Positions 34,841-42,805 of a DNA stretch of 64,000 bases are shown here, piece by piece. Both the position numbers and the translations under genes were made by a program. The stretch's first letter is position 1; each line of letters opens with the position of its first letter. Source of the stretch: Actinosynnema pretiosum (GTDB lineage Bacteria; Actinomycetota; Actinomycetes; Mycobacteriales; Pseudonocardiaceae); assembly GCF_024171695.1 (NCBI RefSeq), contig NZ_JAMTCF010000013.1, positions 62,001 through 126,000 of the forward strand, in the 5' to 3' direction. The notes below the pieces were generated by a model. That model saw only the letters and a list, made by a program, of their open reading frames with translations. It ran no database searches and was not told where the DNA came from.

Positions 34841-34846
34841 ACGTTA
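34841..34846 (-). promoter_or_regulatory. -10 element of a probable leaderless MoxR-VWA transcript
   Basis: On the minus strand TAACGT ends exactly 6 bases before GTG 34834. The G-rich bases between them are too close to the start to act as a Shine-Dalgarno site. Confidence 0.5.
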
Positions 34847-35076
34847 CGCAGGACGGGGTGCGCGGTCGATGCCGGAAGCGGTGGCGGGGCGGGGGTTCCG
34901 GTGGGTTTCGCCTGGTGGTGTGGTCACCCGTTCGCGTCGGGGAGAACGGGGAATAAAACGGGGCCCTGGAACGATGTGCTGTCCGGGAGCGCGGGTCGAC
35001 CGCATCCCCTTCCGGGTTCGCGCCGCCGGGAAAGCCCGCCATGAGGGCCTGCAGTGAGGGCCTGCCGGGAAAAGCA

Positions 35077-35112
35077 CCGACGGCGGCGTCCCGGTGTGGA
35101 CGCCGCCGTCGG
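35077..35112 (-). terminator. Intrinsic terminator of the GH6 cellulase gene
   Basis: CCGACGGCGGCGTCC pairs perfectly with GGACGCCGCCGTCGG (15 bp) around a 6-base loop. On the minus strand the stem is followed by TGCTTTTCCC, a short U-tract. It lies about 170 bp after the cellulase stop codon. Confidence 0.8.
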
Positions 35113-35279
35113 CGGGTGTTCGCTGCCGCCTCGCCGATCACTCGGTGGGGTGGTTTCCCCGATGGGGAGCCAGGTTCCGCGCTCCGGCCCGGTTCCGGCC
35201 GACCGGCCCCGGTCTCCCGGTTCCCGGCTCCCGATCAGGTGTCGTGCTCAGTGCTCAGGTGCTCAGCGCTGCCGGTCCG

Positions 35280-37091
35280 TCAGAGCGACGGGTAGGCATT
35301 GCGCAGGAGCTCCTGGAACTGCGCGGAGAACCAGTGGCCCGAGATGGGGGCGTTGGCCAGCGCGCCGGAGGGGTTGTTGCCGTTGCGCGGGTTGCCGCCG
35401 TAGGTCGGGTCGCACATCCGGTCGAAGCCCTTGCCCTCGTTGTTCGGGATCTGGGTGCTGGAGCCGTCGGACTCGCCCGGCGGCTTGATCCAGACGTAGG
35501 CGTCGATGTTCGGCTTGGGCGCGGCCTTGGGCCGCTCACCGAGACCGGCGCCGGACTGGTTGCACCAGTTGCCCTTCTGGATGCGCTTGTCGATGCGCGA
35601 CTGGTCGACGTAGACCGACGGGTCGGACGAGGTCGACTTGGCGGTGGGCCTGCCTGCGCCGCCCCAGCCGTTGCGCGAGGTGTCGATCAGCATGCCGACG
35701 CCCGCGTCGAAGCCGTTGGCGACCAGCTCCTGGCGGAACGCGGTGGCGAAGCCGAGCTCACCGTTGAAGTCGTTCCAGTCGACCCACTTCGACTTCTCCT
35801 TGACCGCCTGACCGCCGACCACGTCGTCCACCGACCAGAACGGCTCCTCCAGCGCGGAGTAGTTCGCCGTGTTGGTGATGAAGCCGTGCACGTCGGCCTT
35901 GGTGGCGCCCTCGCGGCCCAGGATCGAGGCCATCATCTTCGCCGAGGCGTGGAAGTTGTCGTACTCGGGGATCGGGTCGCCCCACCCGATCCAGCCGTGG
36001 TGGCCGGAGTCGAGGTAGTTGTAGACGTTGCCGATGTCGCCGAGCTTGGACACCGCGTACGCGACGCCGTTCTGGTAGTTCTGGTTGGCCTTCATCGTGT
36101 CGCAGTTCGGCGTCTGGGTCGGCCGCGGCGACACGTTGGTGACCAGGTTCGGCAGCGAGTCGATCTCGATCACGGCCACGATGCGCAGGTTCGCGTAGGC
36201 CGGTCGGGCGAGGATGCCCGCGATCTTGTCGATGTACTCGGTCTTGTAGCGCGGCAGGTCGTTCGGCCCGAGCTCGCCGTTGGAGGCGAGCGCGGCGCAG
36301 TCGCGGCCGGGCAGGTTGTAGATGACGACCTGGAAGACCAGGTTGCCGCCGGGAGCGGTGCGGGCCTGCTTGACCGCCTCGTCCAGGTGGTCGACCAGGC
36401 CCATGCTGCCCGTGGTGGGCGAGCCGTTGCCGTCGATCGCGCTGATGCGGTCCATCCACACGCCGGTGGGCTGGTTCGCGATGCGCGACCCGCCCGGCTC
36501 GGCGGCGGCGCGGGCCGACCACTGCGGGTTGACGTAGACGCCCGCACCGACGTACGGGTTGTCGACCCTGGTGCCGGGCTGGTTGTTCCCGGAGGTCGTG
36601 GTCGTCGTGTTGCCACCGGTGGTCGTGGTCGTCGTCGTGGTGGACGTCGGGCCGACCGAGCCGGTGCAGACGGTGCCGTTCAGCTTGAACTGGGTCGGCA
36701 CGGGGTTGCTGCCGGTCCAGGTGCCGTTGAAGCCGGGGGACACCGACGCGTTGGTGCCGAGGCCGGGGCTCCAGGTCGGGTTGGTGACGGTCACCTTGGC
36801 GCCCGACTGGGCGAAGGTGCCGTTCCAGCCGGACCCGACACGCTGACCAGCGGCGAAGTCCCACTCCAGGGTCCAGCCACCGGTGATGGCGTCCCCGAGG
36901 TTGGTGACCGTGACCGTGGCGCCGAAGCCGTCGGCCCACTGGTTCGTGACGCTGTAGTTCACCCGGCACCCCGGTGCGGCGTTGGCGCTCGGGCCGCCCA
37001 CCACGACCGCGGTCGCGGCCAGAGCGGTCACCGAGAGCGCTGCCGCGGTCCCGGCGAAACGCCGTGACCGGGCAAAAGTGCGCAGACTCAT
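35280..37091 (-). CDS. Secreted cellulase/cellobiohydrolase, CBM2-GH6
   Basis: The 603-residue enzyme has a signal peptide (about 1-38), an N-terminal CBM2 (about 41-142, starting GCRVNYSVTNQW), a Thr/Gly linker (about 145-172) and a GH6 catalytic domain. GH6 signatures include VVIYNLPGRDCAA (region of the catalytic Asp pair), VIEIDSLPNLVTN and GHHGWIGWGD. The size and loop content suggest an exo-acting cellobiohydrolase from non-reducing ends (inference). ATG 37091 has AAGGAGG 7 bases upstream. Two CelR-type palindromes precede it, so it is probably induced by cellobiose. Confidence 0.92.
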   Translation of the reverse strand: MSLRTFARSRRFAGTAAALSVTALAATAVVVGGPSANAAPGCRVNYSVTNQWADGFGATVTVTNLGDAITGGWTLEWDFAAGQRVGSGWNGTFAQSGAKVTVTNPTWSPGLGTNASVSPGFNGTWTGSNPVPTQFKLNGTVCTGSVGPTSTTTTTTTTGGNTTTTTSGNNQPGTRVDNPYVGAGVYVNPQWSARAAAEPGGSRIANQPTGVWMDRISAIDGNGSPTTGSMGLVDHLDEAVKQARTAPGGNLVFQVVIYNLPGRDCAALASNGELGPNDLPRYKTEYIDKIAGILARPAYANLRIVAVIEIDSLPNLVTNVSPRPTQTPNCDTMKANQNYQNGVAYAVSKLGDIGNVYNYLDSGHHGWIGWGDPIPEYDNFHASAKMMASILGREGATKADVHGFITNTANYSALEEPFWSVDDVVGGQAVKEKSKWVDWNDFNGELGFATAFRQELVANGFDAGVGMLIDTSRNGWGGAGRPTAKSTSSDPSVYVDQSRIDKRIQKGNWCNQSGAGLGERPKAAPKPNIDAYVWIKPPGESDGSSTQIPNNEGKGFDRMCDPTYGGNPRNGNNPSGALANAPISGHWFSAQFQELLRNAYPSL

Positions 37092-37121
37092 GCATCGCCT
37101 CCTTGCGAGCAATTTGCCGTC

Positions 37122-37135
37122 TGGGAGCGCTCCCA
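37122..37135. promoter_or_regulatory. CelR-type operator, proximal
   Basis: TGGGAGCGCTCCCA is a perfect 14-bp palindrome identical to the operator bound by the LacI-family repressor CelR/CebR of cellulolytic actinomycetes (as known for Thermobifida fusca). It lies 30 bp upstream of the GH6 start codon. Confidence 0.85.
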
Positions 37136-37183
37136 GCCCTTCTCGCCGATGCCGCCGTCGACGCAAGACCGGGGTGTCGGGAT

Positions 37184-37197
37184 TGGGAGCGTTCCCA
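37184..37197. promoter_or_regulatory. CelR-type operator, distal
   Basis: TGGGAGCGTTCCCA matches the CelR box with one base changed (GCGT for GCGC). It is 62 bp from the proximal copy, about six helical turns, allowing cooperative or looped binding. Confidence 0.75.
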
Positions 37198-37468
37198 GAA
37201 AGGACCGTAACGCACGACACGTGACGTTTACCAGGCTCGATTTGGCAGAAAAGTCGACTTCTCGACTTACCGCAATCGTTTCCATCGCTCTGACCTGCGG
37301 TTTTGTCGGTGCGGTTTCGGAGGTTCGGCCGATGCGTGGTCACTGTGCGTGGCAGACGGCGGGTGGGCGGTCCACCTGTTCAGCCGCTCGTGACCGGTGG
37401 AGCGGCGGTGCTAGACGGCGTGCGCGTAGGCGCGGGCCCACGCGCGGGGCGGGCGCGGGCGGGGCCGG
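37198..37468. other. Promoter-containing gap upstream of the GH6 gene
   Basis: Together with the operators this fills 377 bp between the cellulase and the EspG-like gene. The stretch 37205-37320 is unusually AT-rich for the window and should contain the cellulase promoter. On the minus strand TACGGT (37209-37204) could be a -10 element. Closer to 37468 the sequence is G/C-rich, with no clear terminator for the EspG transcript. Confidence 0.45.
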
Positions 37469-38260
37469 TCAGCCGGTGGGGAGCGCGCCGAGCCGGGTGA
37501 CCACGGCGCCGAAGTCGGCGGGCTGGACGGTCATCCACGGCGTGCCGCGCTGGTCGACCTCGAACTGGAGGTAGCGGCCGGTGGGGGTGTCGAAGAAGGT
37601 GAGCGGGCGGGGCGAGCGGACGCGCCTGCCGGTGCGGTCGCGCGTGGTGGAGAACAGCTGGCCGCCACCGGCGCGGGGTTCGGCGAGCAGCTTGCGCAAC
37701 TCGCGGACCTGCTGCTCGTGGGCGTTCGCCGAGGGCAGGTTCCGCTGGAGGAACGAGCCGTTCTCCTGAGCGGGCGCGGCCGGTTCGAGGGCGTCGAGCG
37801 GCAGGGTCAGCGCGCGCCCCCGACCGGGCCGGGCCTGGGGGAGCGCGGAGACGAGGGAGGCGACGGCGTCCTCGGGGCGGACGGGTTCGAGGACGAGGTG
37901 CTTGTCGGGGCGGACGACGACGCGCAGCGCGTCCTGCCCGGACACGGAGACCACGGCGGAGCGGGTGCGCTCGTCGGCGGCGTTGAAGAACGCGTAGTAG
38001 TCCCGACCGGGGTCGGCGACCAGTTGGAGCGCGCGGGCCAGGTCCTGGCGAACCTCGCGCCCCCGCGCGAACCCCGCCGCCTCCAGCGCGGCCCACCCGT
38101 CCCGGAAGGCGGCGAGCCCGCTCGCCAGGTCGCCCTCGGCGAGGGCGGCGTCGTCGAAGTCGAGCTCGACGATCAGCGCGCGGTGCAGTTCGCCGAGCCC
38201 GACGGCCTGCCAGGCGACGTAGACCGCCGCGGCGGGCAGCACAACCCTGCCGTGCAGCAC
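37469..38260 (-). CDS. EspG-family type VII secretion chaperone
   Basis: The 263-residue protein fits the ESX secretion-associated protein EspG family, with SGQDALRVVVRPDKHLVLEPVRPED split by strands and the C-terminal YLQFEVDQRGTPWMTVQPADF. EspG proteins bind PE/PPE-type substrates in the cytoplasm and hand them to the ESX secretion ATPase. It lies 127 bp downstream of a Gly-rich PPE/WXG-like gene, its likely client. The start is GTG with GGGGG upstream. No EccC or membrane component is present in the window. Confidence 0.78.
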   Translation of the reverse strand: MLHGRVVLPAAAVYVAWQAVGLGELHRALIVELDFDDAALAEGDLASGLAAFRDGWAALEAAGFARGREVRQDLARALQLVADPGRDYYAFFNAADERTRSAVVSVSGQDALRVVVRPDKHLVLEPVRPEDAVASLVSALPQARPGRGRALTLPLDALEPAAPAQENGSFLQRNLPSANAHEQQVRELRKLLAEPRAGGGQLFSTTRDRTGRRVRSPRPLTFFDTPTGRYLQFEVDQRGTPWMTVQPADFGAVVTRLGALPTG

Positions 38261-38387
38261 TTGCCAACCCCCGTGCGGCCGGACCGTCCGTTGTGGACGG
38301 CCTGACCCTCGTGCTCCTGTTGCCTTCCTTGGCTTTTGTGGTCCTGCTGGTCGCTGTTCGCCACCCGTACCTGTTACCCGCTACCCG

Positions 38388-39761
38388 TTACCCGCCGATG
38401 ACGGGGGGCGCGACGAGCCGGTCGTCCTCGTAGTAGGCGTCGGTGGCTTCGAGGTACTTGGCCGAGTGCTCCACGTCCTCACTCCCCTGCCCACGCCCAC
38501 CTCCGGCGCCCATCCCGCCGGCGGCGCCGCGCGCCCCGGCGGCACCCGTCACGCCGCCACCACCGGTCCCGGAACTGCCGCCGATCCCGGAGCTGCCACC
38601 AGCGCCGAGCGCGGCGGCGGAGCCTCCACCCCCGAGCGAGCCAGCACCGGAACCACCAAACCCGCCAGCACCACCAACCCCGCCGCTCTTGCCAAACCCA
38701 CCGGCGCCACCGCTCCCGGCGCCACCAGCACCGAATCCACCGGTCCTGCCGATTCCACCGGAGGCCCCACCGACACCACCGGCGCCGCCACGCCCACCGG
38801 CGTAGGAAGAACTCCCACCGGAGCCACCACCGGGCCTGTACCCACCACCCCCGACACCACCGCTCCCACCGGGGTAACCACCACCGGTGTACCCACCACC
38901 TCCGACGTACCCGCCGCCGGCGTACCCACCGCTCCCGGTCCCACCGGTCCCGCTCTGCCCGCCACCACCGGAGGGGTAAGTGCTCCCCACCCCACCGGGG
39001 TAGGTGCTCCCAGGGTTGGCGACGGCGGGGCTGGCGGACCACGAGGGCAGGGTGGTCGACCCCCCACCCCCACCGGGCGGAACCGCGTACCCGGCCGTGG
39101 ACACCCCCGGCTGGTAAGCGCTGGGCGTGTAAGACCCCTGCCCGAACCCACTGCTGCCAACCCGCCCGTCGTACCCGCTATGCTCCTGGGCGGAGTCGAT
39201 CTTGGAGGACGCGGGGTCCTCGACGCTGCCGTTGGTCTCCTCGGGACTGTCGAACTGCGGCATCGAGGCGGTGATCTGGCTGATCCGATTTCCGTACTCC
39301 TCGTAGACCCGCATGTTCTGCGCGTCCACGGCGGCGCTCTTCTCGACGGCCTTGTCGTAGTCGGTGTCCCAGGGGACGAAGTCCTGGTACCAGGGCTGAT
39401 CAGGAAGCGCGACCGACGGCTGCACGGAGTTCTTGGCCCGGCTGTAGGCGTCCGCAGCATCCGTCATCGCGCCGGCAGCGGTCCGGGCGCCGTCCGAGGC
39501 GGCGAGCGCCCACGAGGAGAGCGGGGTGGTCGCCGCGCGCATGGTGTCCGCCGCAGCGCCCTGCCAGGTGGCCCCGGAGTCCTTGATCGCCTGATCGATC
39601 AACCGGGCGGCTTCCTCCTGGCTGTCAGAGACCGCGGCCCAGCCCTCCCGGACACTCTGGGCGTTCTGCACGACCCCGCCGTCCTGGAACCACTTGGGGA
39701 TGCTCTTGGCGTACACCGCTTGCCCGAGAGGACCGCCGATGAGCACAGCTTCACCAGCCAC
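38388..39761 (-). CDS. PPE/WXG100-like protein with Gly-rich tail
   Basis: The 457-residue protein has a helical N-terminal half (about 1-180). A W-x-G turn at W66-Q67-G68 lies between two long helices, the layout of WXG100/PPE-type ESX substrates. Residues about 200-430 are a Gly/Ser/Ala/Tyr-rich region, followed by an acidic tail (EDVEHSAKYLEATDAYYEDD). The tail contains YxxxD/E-like spacing of the kind used as a T7SS export signal. GTG 39761 has AAGGGG about 7 bases upstream. It is 3 bp after the DUF3558 gene, so the islet is one operon. It is probably secreted or surface-bound. Confidence 0.75.
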   Translation of the reverse strand: MAGEAVLIGGPLGQAVYAKSIPKWFQDGGVVQNAQSVREGWAAVSDSQEEAARLIDQAIKDSGATWQGAAADTMRAATTPLSSWALAASDGARTAAGAMTDAADAYSRAKNSVQPSVALPDQPWYQDFVPWDTDYDKAVEKSAAVDAQNMRVYEEYGNRISQITASMPQFDSPEETNGSVEDPASSKIDSAQEHSGYDGRVGSSGFGQGSYTPSAYQPGVSTAGYAVPPGGGGGSTTLPSWSASPAVANPGSTYPGGVGSTYPSGGGGQSGTGGTGSGGYAGGGYVGGGGYTGGGYPGGSGGVGGGGYRPGGGSGGSSSYAGGRGGAGGVGGASGGIGRTGGFGAGGAGSGGAGGFGKSGGVGGAGGFGGSGAGSLGGGGSAAALGAGGSSGIGGSSGTGGGGVTGAAGARGAAGGMGAGGGRGQGSEDVEHSAKYLEATDAYYEDDRLVAPPVIGG

Positions 39762-39764
39762 AGC

Positions 39765-40376
39765 TCACCCCTTCAAGTTCTTGACGATGACAGAAGCGAA
39801 CCGCCTGGAGTAGTCACAGGGATTAGCGTGCTCAGGCGACGACTCCACAGAGGTCAGCAGGCCCGACATGAAAATCTGGCCATCCGCCACGCTGACAGCC
39901 GTGGAACAGCCCACAATCCCGTAGGAATTAAAACCGGTTATGGCCGGATAACCGTCGACAGCGGTCTTCTCGACGTTGTCCCACTCGCTCCCCAGATTCC
40001 TCTCCGCAACTTCGTAAGGAAAATGGAAGTCATAGACGACAACGCTGTAGTGCGCCCCGACAACGACGCTAGCGGGCTGCCAAGAGCAGGAGACGGACTT
40101 TCCCAGACCGCTTTCGTCGACCTTGACGCTAGAAGGCTTGAAGGAACCGAATTCAGCCAACTGGGCCACGCCGACGAGAGCACAGGGGTCGTCGGCGCGG
40201 GACCTGAGGCTCAACTCGGCAGGTCGCCCCGGATCAGAACTGGAAGGCGCAGTCTCACCAGAGGGCGCCCCGGCACCCTGGACGGCTACCGCCCTCCCCT
40301 GCTCCGCAGTGGAGGAACAAGCAGCAAGAGCAGCGATGAGAGGCAGGATCGCCGCGAAGCGCATGAGAGAATTCAC
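39765..40376 (-). CDS. DUF3558 domain lipoprotein
   Basis: The 203-residue protein has a lipobox (LAAC, C20) and the DUF3558 pattern: DPCALVGVAQLAEF, then CSWQP and a C-terminal NPCDYSRRFASVIVKNL. DUF3558 lipoproteins are frequent beside ESX genes in Pseudonocardiaceae; their role is unknown. The GTG start overlaps the stop of the upstream gene (GTGA). Codon use is less GC-rich than the rest of the window. Confidence 0.82.
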   Translation of the reverse strand: MNSLMRFAAILPLIAALAACSSTAEQGRAVAVQGAGAPSGETAPSSSDPGRPAELSLRSRADDPCALVGVAQLAEFGSFKPSSVKVDESGLGKSVSCSWQPASVVVGAHYSVVVYDFHFPYEVAERNLGSEWDNVEKTAVDGYPAITGFNSYGIVGCSTAVSVADGQIFMSGLLTSVESSPEHANPCDYSRRFASVIVKNLKG

Positions 40377-40807
40377 AGCCCGGTACCCGAGTTTTTGAGA
40401 GCGTCGGAAGCCGCACCATCGACTTCTTCGTACTGCTTGATCGCTTCATCAAGTTTCGCGATGGTGCGGACGGCCACTTCACCGGCTTTTTTGTTGGCCC
40501 AGAGGTAGCCAACGCCCTGACCGGACAGGGATCTTTCGTTCGCCTCCCCCAGGGAAGCGCTGTGAGGGTCGACGCCAAAAGATTTTTTACCCTTGAGGGC
40601 GTTCAGGTCGCTGTAGGACCCGTAGAAGGTCTCGACCACCTTCTCCAGGGACGCGCGCAGCGCCTTCGCCCCTTCCAAGGAGACCGTGAACTCGGTCTGA
40701 CCGCTCTGGTGACCCCCGGCCGAGGAGGCGCCGCCCGCCCCACCGGCGGTGTCCGCCCAGAAACTGATCTTCCCCGCGACGATCCCGCCAGCGCTGTCGT
40801 CAGCCAC
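40373..40807 (-). CDS. Small helical ESX-associated protein
   Basis: This 144-residue protein starts at GTG 40807, with a G-run 5 bases upstream. After a Gly/Ser-rich segment (20-36) it is mostly helical: FTVSLEGAKALRASLEKVVETFYGSYSDLNALKG, then TIAKLDEAIKQYEEVDGAASDAL. The size and helicity fit a PE- or ESX-partner-like protein, but there is no WXG motif. It is coupled to the DUF3558 gene and belongs to the islet. Codons are unusually A/T-rich for this genome (AAAAGATTTTTT occurs on the plus strand near 40577). Confidence 0.68.
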   Translation of the reverse strand: MADDSAGGIVAGKISFWADTAGGAGGASSAGGHQSGQTEFTVSLEGAKALRASLEKVVETFYGSYSDLNALKGKKSFGVDPHSASLGEANERSLSGQGVGYLWANKKAGEVAVRTIAKLDEAIKQYEEVDGAASDALKNSGTGL

Positions 40808-41025
40808 CAAGTCCCCCCGGACTCCGCAGAACAATGATCTTGCCTCAGGGCTCGGCCCCGTTCGGCAAGCACACGATAATGCACGCCCGCGCGAACCGAG
40901 GCGCTTTTCACGACCCAAGAGAAACTTCACCCGCTCTGTGCACGAAATGCACCCGAAAGAATGCCCAGGGTCACGAACCGGAGCGGTGAAGCACGAACAG
41001 CGACCGATACGCACGACACGCAGAA

Positions 41026-41059
41026 GGGCCGGGCCCTCGAAGAACGAGGTGCCCGGCCC
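41026..41059 (-). terminator. Terminator after the second DUF3558 gene
   Basis: GGGCCGGGC pairs with GCCCGGCCC and CCTCG with CGAGG, with a single bulged base and a 5-base loop. On the minus strand it is followed by TTCTGCG. It ends the transcript of the upstream lipoprotein gene, so the four-gene islet downstream likely has its own promoter in 40808-41025. Confidence 0.65.
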
Positions 41060-41076
41060 CACGAACGCCGAGCGGA

Positions 41077-41691
41077 TCAGCCCTTCACCGTCTCCACCAC
41101 CAACGCCGCCACCTTCCGCGACACCTCACAAGCCGCAGCCGCCTCCGGCAGCGACCCGTTCGTCACGCTCACCATCACCTGGAACGTCGTCTCCGCCGAC
41201 GCCGCCACGATCGTCGTGCAACGCCCCTTCCCGCCCGCGACCGGCGAGTGGGTGAACGCCTCCAGGCCGCCCACCACCGCCTCCTCCTTCACCGAGGACG
41301 ACTCCGCGAACCGCACCGCCTTCGCGAACGTCTCCTCCGGCAGGACCACCGTGTACCGGGCCCCCTTGGTCAGGTCCACCGGGTTCCAGACGCACGAAGG
41401 GCTCCCGCCCGTGTTCCCCGGCTCCGGGTCGTCCAGCGCGGCCAGCCCCGCCACCTGCGCCGAGGTCAGCAGCCCGCACGGGTTCGCCTCGTACTTCGAC
41501 AGGTCCAGCCCCGCGCCTCCCTTCGCCGAGGAGCTCGGCGCCGCGCTGGTCTTCGACTCGAACTCCGGAATGCCCGAGGGTGCCTCGACAGGCGCGCTCT
41601 CCGGCAGGGCCTTGCCCGTCGACGCGGTCGAGCAGCCGCTCACCGCGACCACCGCGGCAGCCGCTGCGATCGCCCAAAAACCCACTCTCAC
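41077..41691 (-). CDS. DUF3558 domain lipoprotein (second copy)
   Basis: The 204-residue protein has a lipobox (VSGC, C20), a Ser/Ala-rich spacer and the DUF3558 core (NPCGLLTSAQVAGLAAL, PSCVWNP, ACEVSRKVAALVVETVKG). GTG 41691 is chosen over TTG 41697 because AGGAG then lies 6 bases upstream. Unlike the first copy it has normal high-GC codon use and its own terminator, so it is a neighbouring monocistronic gene rather than part of the islet operon. Confidence 0.82.
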   Translation of the reverse strand: MRVGFWAIAAAAAVVAVSGCSTASTGKALPESAPVEAPSGIPEFESKTSAAPSSSAKGGAGLDLSKYEANPCGLLTSAQVAGLAALDDPEPGNTGGSPSCVWNPVDLTKGARYTVVLPEETFAKAVRFAESSSVKEEAVVGGLEAFTHSPVAGGKGRCTTIVAASAETTFQVMVSVTNGSLPEAAAACEVSRKVAALVVETVKG

Positions 41692-42042
41692 GTTCAACTC
41701 CTGTCACAGGCGCCCCGACGAGGGGTCAACCCGATGCCGCAGCGCCCAGGTCCGGTCCGACCGGGGCGGGGAAGGTCGGGGCGCGGCCAGCGGGCCGGCG
41801 GTCGCGGGGACCGGCGGGGCGGGCCGCGCCCGGAGCGGATGATGTCAGAGCGCCGAGCCCGGCGTCCGGGAAATCCATGATCAGGTCAGCGGGCACTTCG
41901 CCGGGTCACCCCGCGATCACCTTGAGCCACCGGAGAAAGCGGGCAGACCGGAGTGGACGGGCGTCGACCACAGTGGACACGCGCGCAGGGTGGGTGCGGC
42001 GCACCCTTCTTCCGCCCCACCACCCGCGCCACGCTCGATCAC
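41692..42042. other. 351-bp divergent gap
   Basis: No gene is supported between the lipoprotein and SDR starts. AGTGGAC occurs twice about 20 bp apart near 41950-41975, close to the SDR side. No clear -10/-35 pair is evident. Confidence 0.4.
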
Positions 42043-42756
42043 ATGAACAGCACCCCGAAGGTCGTCCTGATCACCGGCGCCTCCTCCGGCATCGGCGCCG
42101 CCACCGCCAAGGCCCTCGCCGCCGCGGGCCACCACGTCGTGCTCGGCGCCCGCCGCACCGACCTGCTCGACGCGCTCGTCGCCGAGCTCGGCTCCGGCTC
42201 CGCCCACCAGCTCGACGTCACCTCGAAGGCAGGCTTCCAGGCCTTCGCCGACGCCGCGCTCGCCGAGCACGGCCGCATCGACGTGCTGGTCAACAACGCG
42301 GGCGTGATGCCGCTGTCCCCGATGGCCGAGCTGCGCACCGACGAGTGGGACCGCATGGTCGACGTCAACCTCAAGGGCGTGCTCAACGGCCTGGGCGCCG
42401 TGCTCCCGACCATGCTCGCCGCGAACTCCGGCCACCTGGTCAACGTCGCCTCGATCGCCGCCCACGAGGTCGTCCCGACCGCCGCCGTGTACTCGGCGAC
42501 GAAGTTCGCCGTGCGCGCCCTGTCCGACGGCCTGCGCCAGGAGCTGTCCCCGAAGGGCGTCCGGGTCACGACCGTCTCGCCCGGCGTGGTCGAGTCGGAG
42601 CTGGCCGACACCATCACCTCGCCGGAGGCCGCCGAGATGATGCGCAGCTACCGCCAGGTCGCGCTGCCCGCGTCGGCCATCGGCGACGCGATCGCGTACG
42701 CGATCGACCAGCCCGCGACCGTCGGCGTCGCCGAGCTGATCGTGCGCCCCAGCTGA
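42043..42756 (+). CDS. SDR family oxidoreductase
   Basis: The 237-residue protein is a classical SDR: ITGASSGIGAATAKALA for cofactor binding, LVNNAGVMPLSP, NVASIAA with the catalytic Ser, and YSATKFAVRALSDGLRQEL with Tyr-Lys. It belongs to the YdfG/Lin-type SDRs of unknown substrate. ATG 42043 lacks a Shine-Dalgarno site. It stands alone and ends at a strong hairpin shared with the convergent gene. Confidence 0.87.
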   Translation: MNSTPKVVLITGASSGIGAATAKALAAAGHHVVLGARRTDLLDALVAELGSGSAHQLDVTSKAGFQAFADAALAEHGRIDVLVNNAGVMPLSPMAELRTDEWDRMVDVNLKGVLNGLGAVLPTMLAANSGHLVNVASIAAHEVVPTAAVYSATKFAVRALSDGLRQELSPKGVRVTTVSPGVVESELADTITSPEAAEMMRSYRQVALPASAIGDAIAYAIDQPATVGVAELIVRPS

Positions 42757-42764
42757 CCGGGGTC

Positions 42765-42802
42765 CGGCGTCCCCTCCCGACTGACGACGGGAGGGGACGC
42801 CG
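42765..42802. terminator. Bidirectional terminator, perfect 15-bp stem
   Basis: CGGCGTCCCCTCCCG pairs perfectly with CGGGAGGGGACGCCG around an 8-base loop. It lies between the SDR stop and the stop of the convergent gene. Confidence 0.8.
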
Positions 42803-42805
42803 ACC

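Larger units (their letters stand above)
34835..35279. other. 445-bp gap between the MoxR gene and the GH6 cellulase
   Basis: The left end is the promoter region of the MoxR-VWA operon, with the moderately AT-rich run GGGAATAAAACGGGG near 34950. The middle holds the cellulase terminator hairpin. Nothing else with gene character is seen. Confidence 0.5.
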
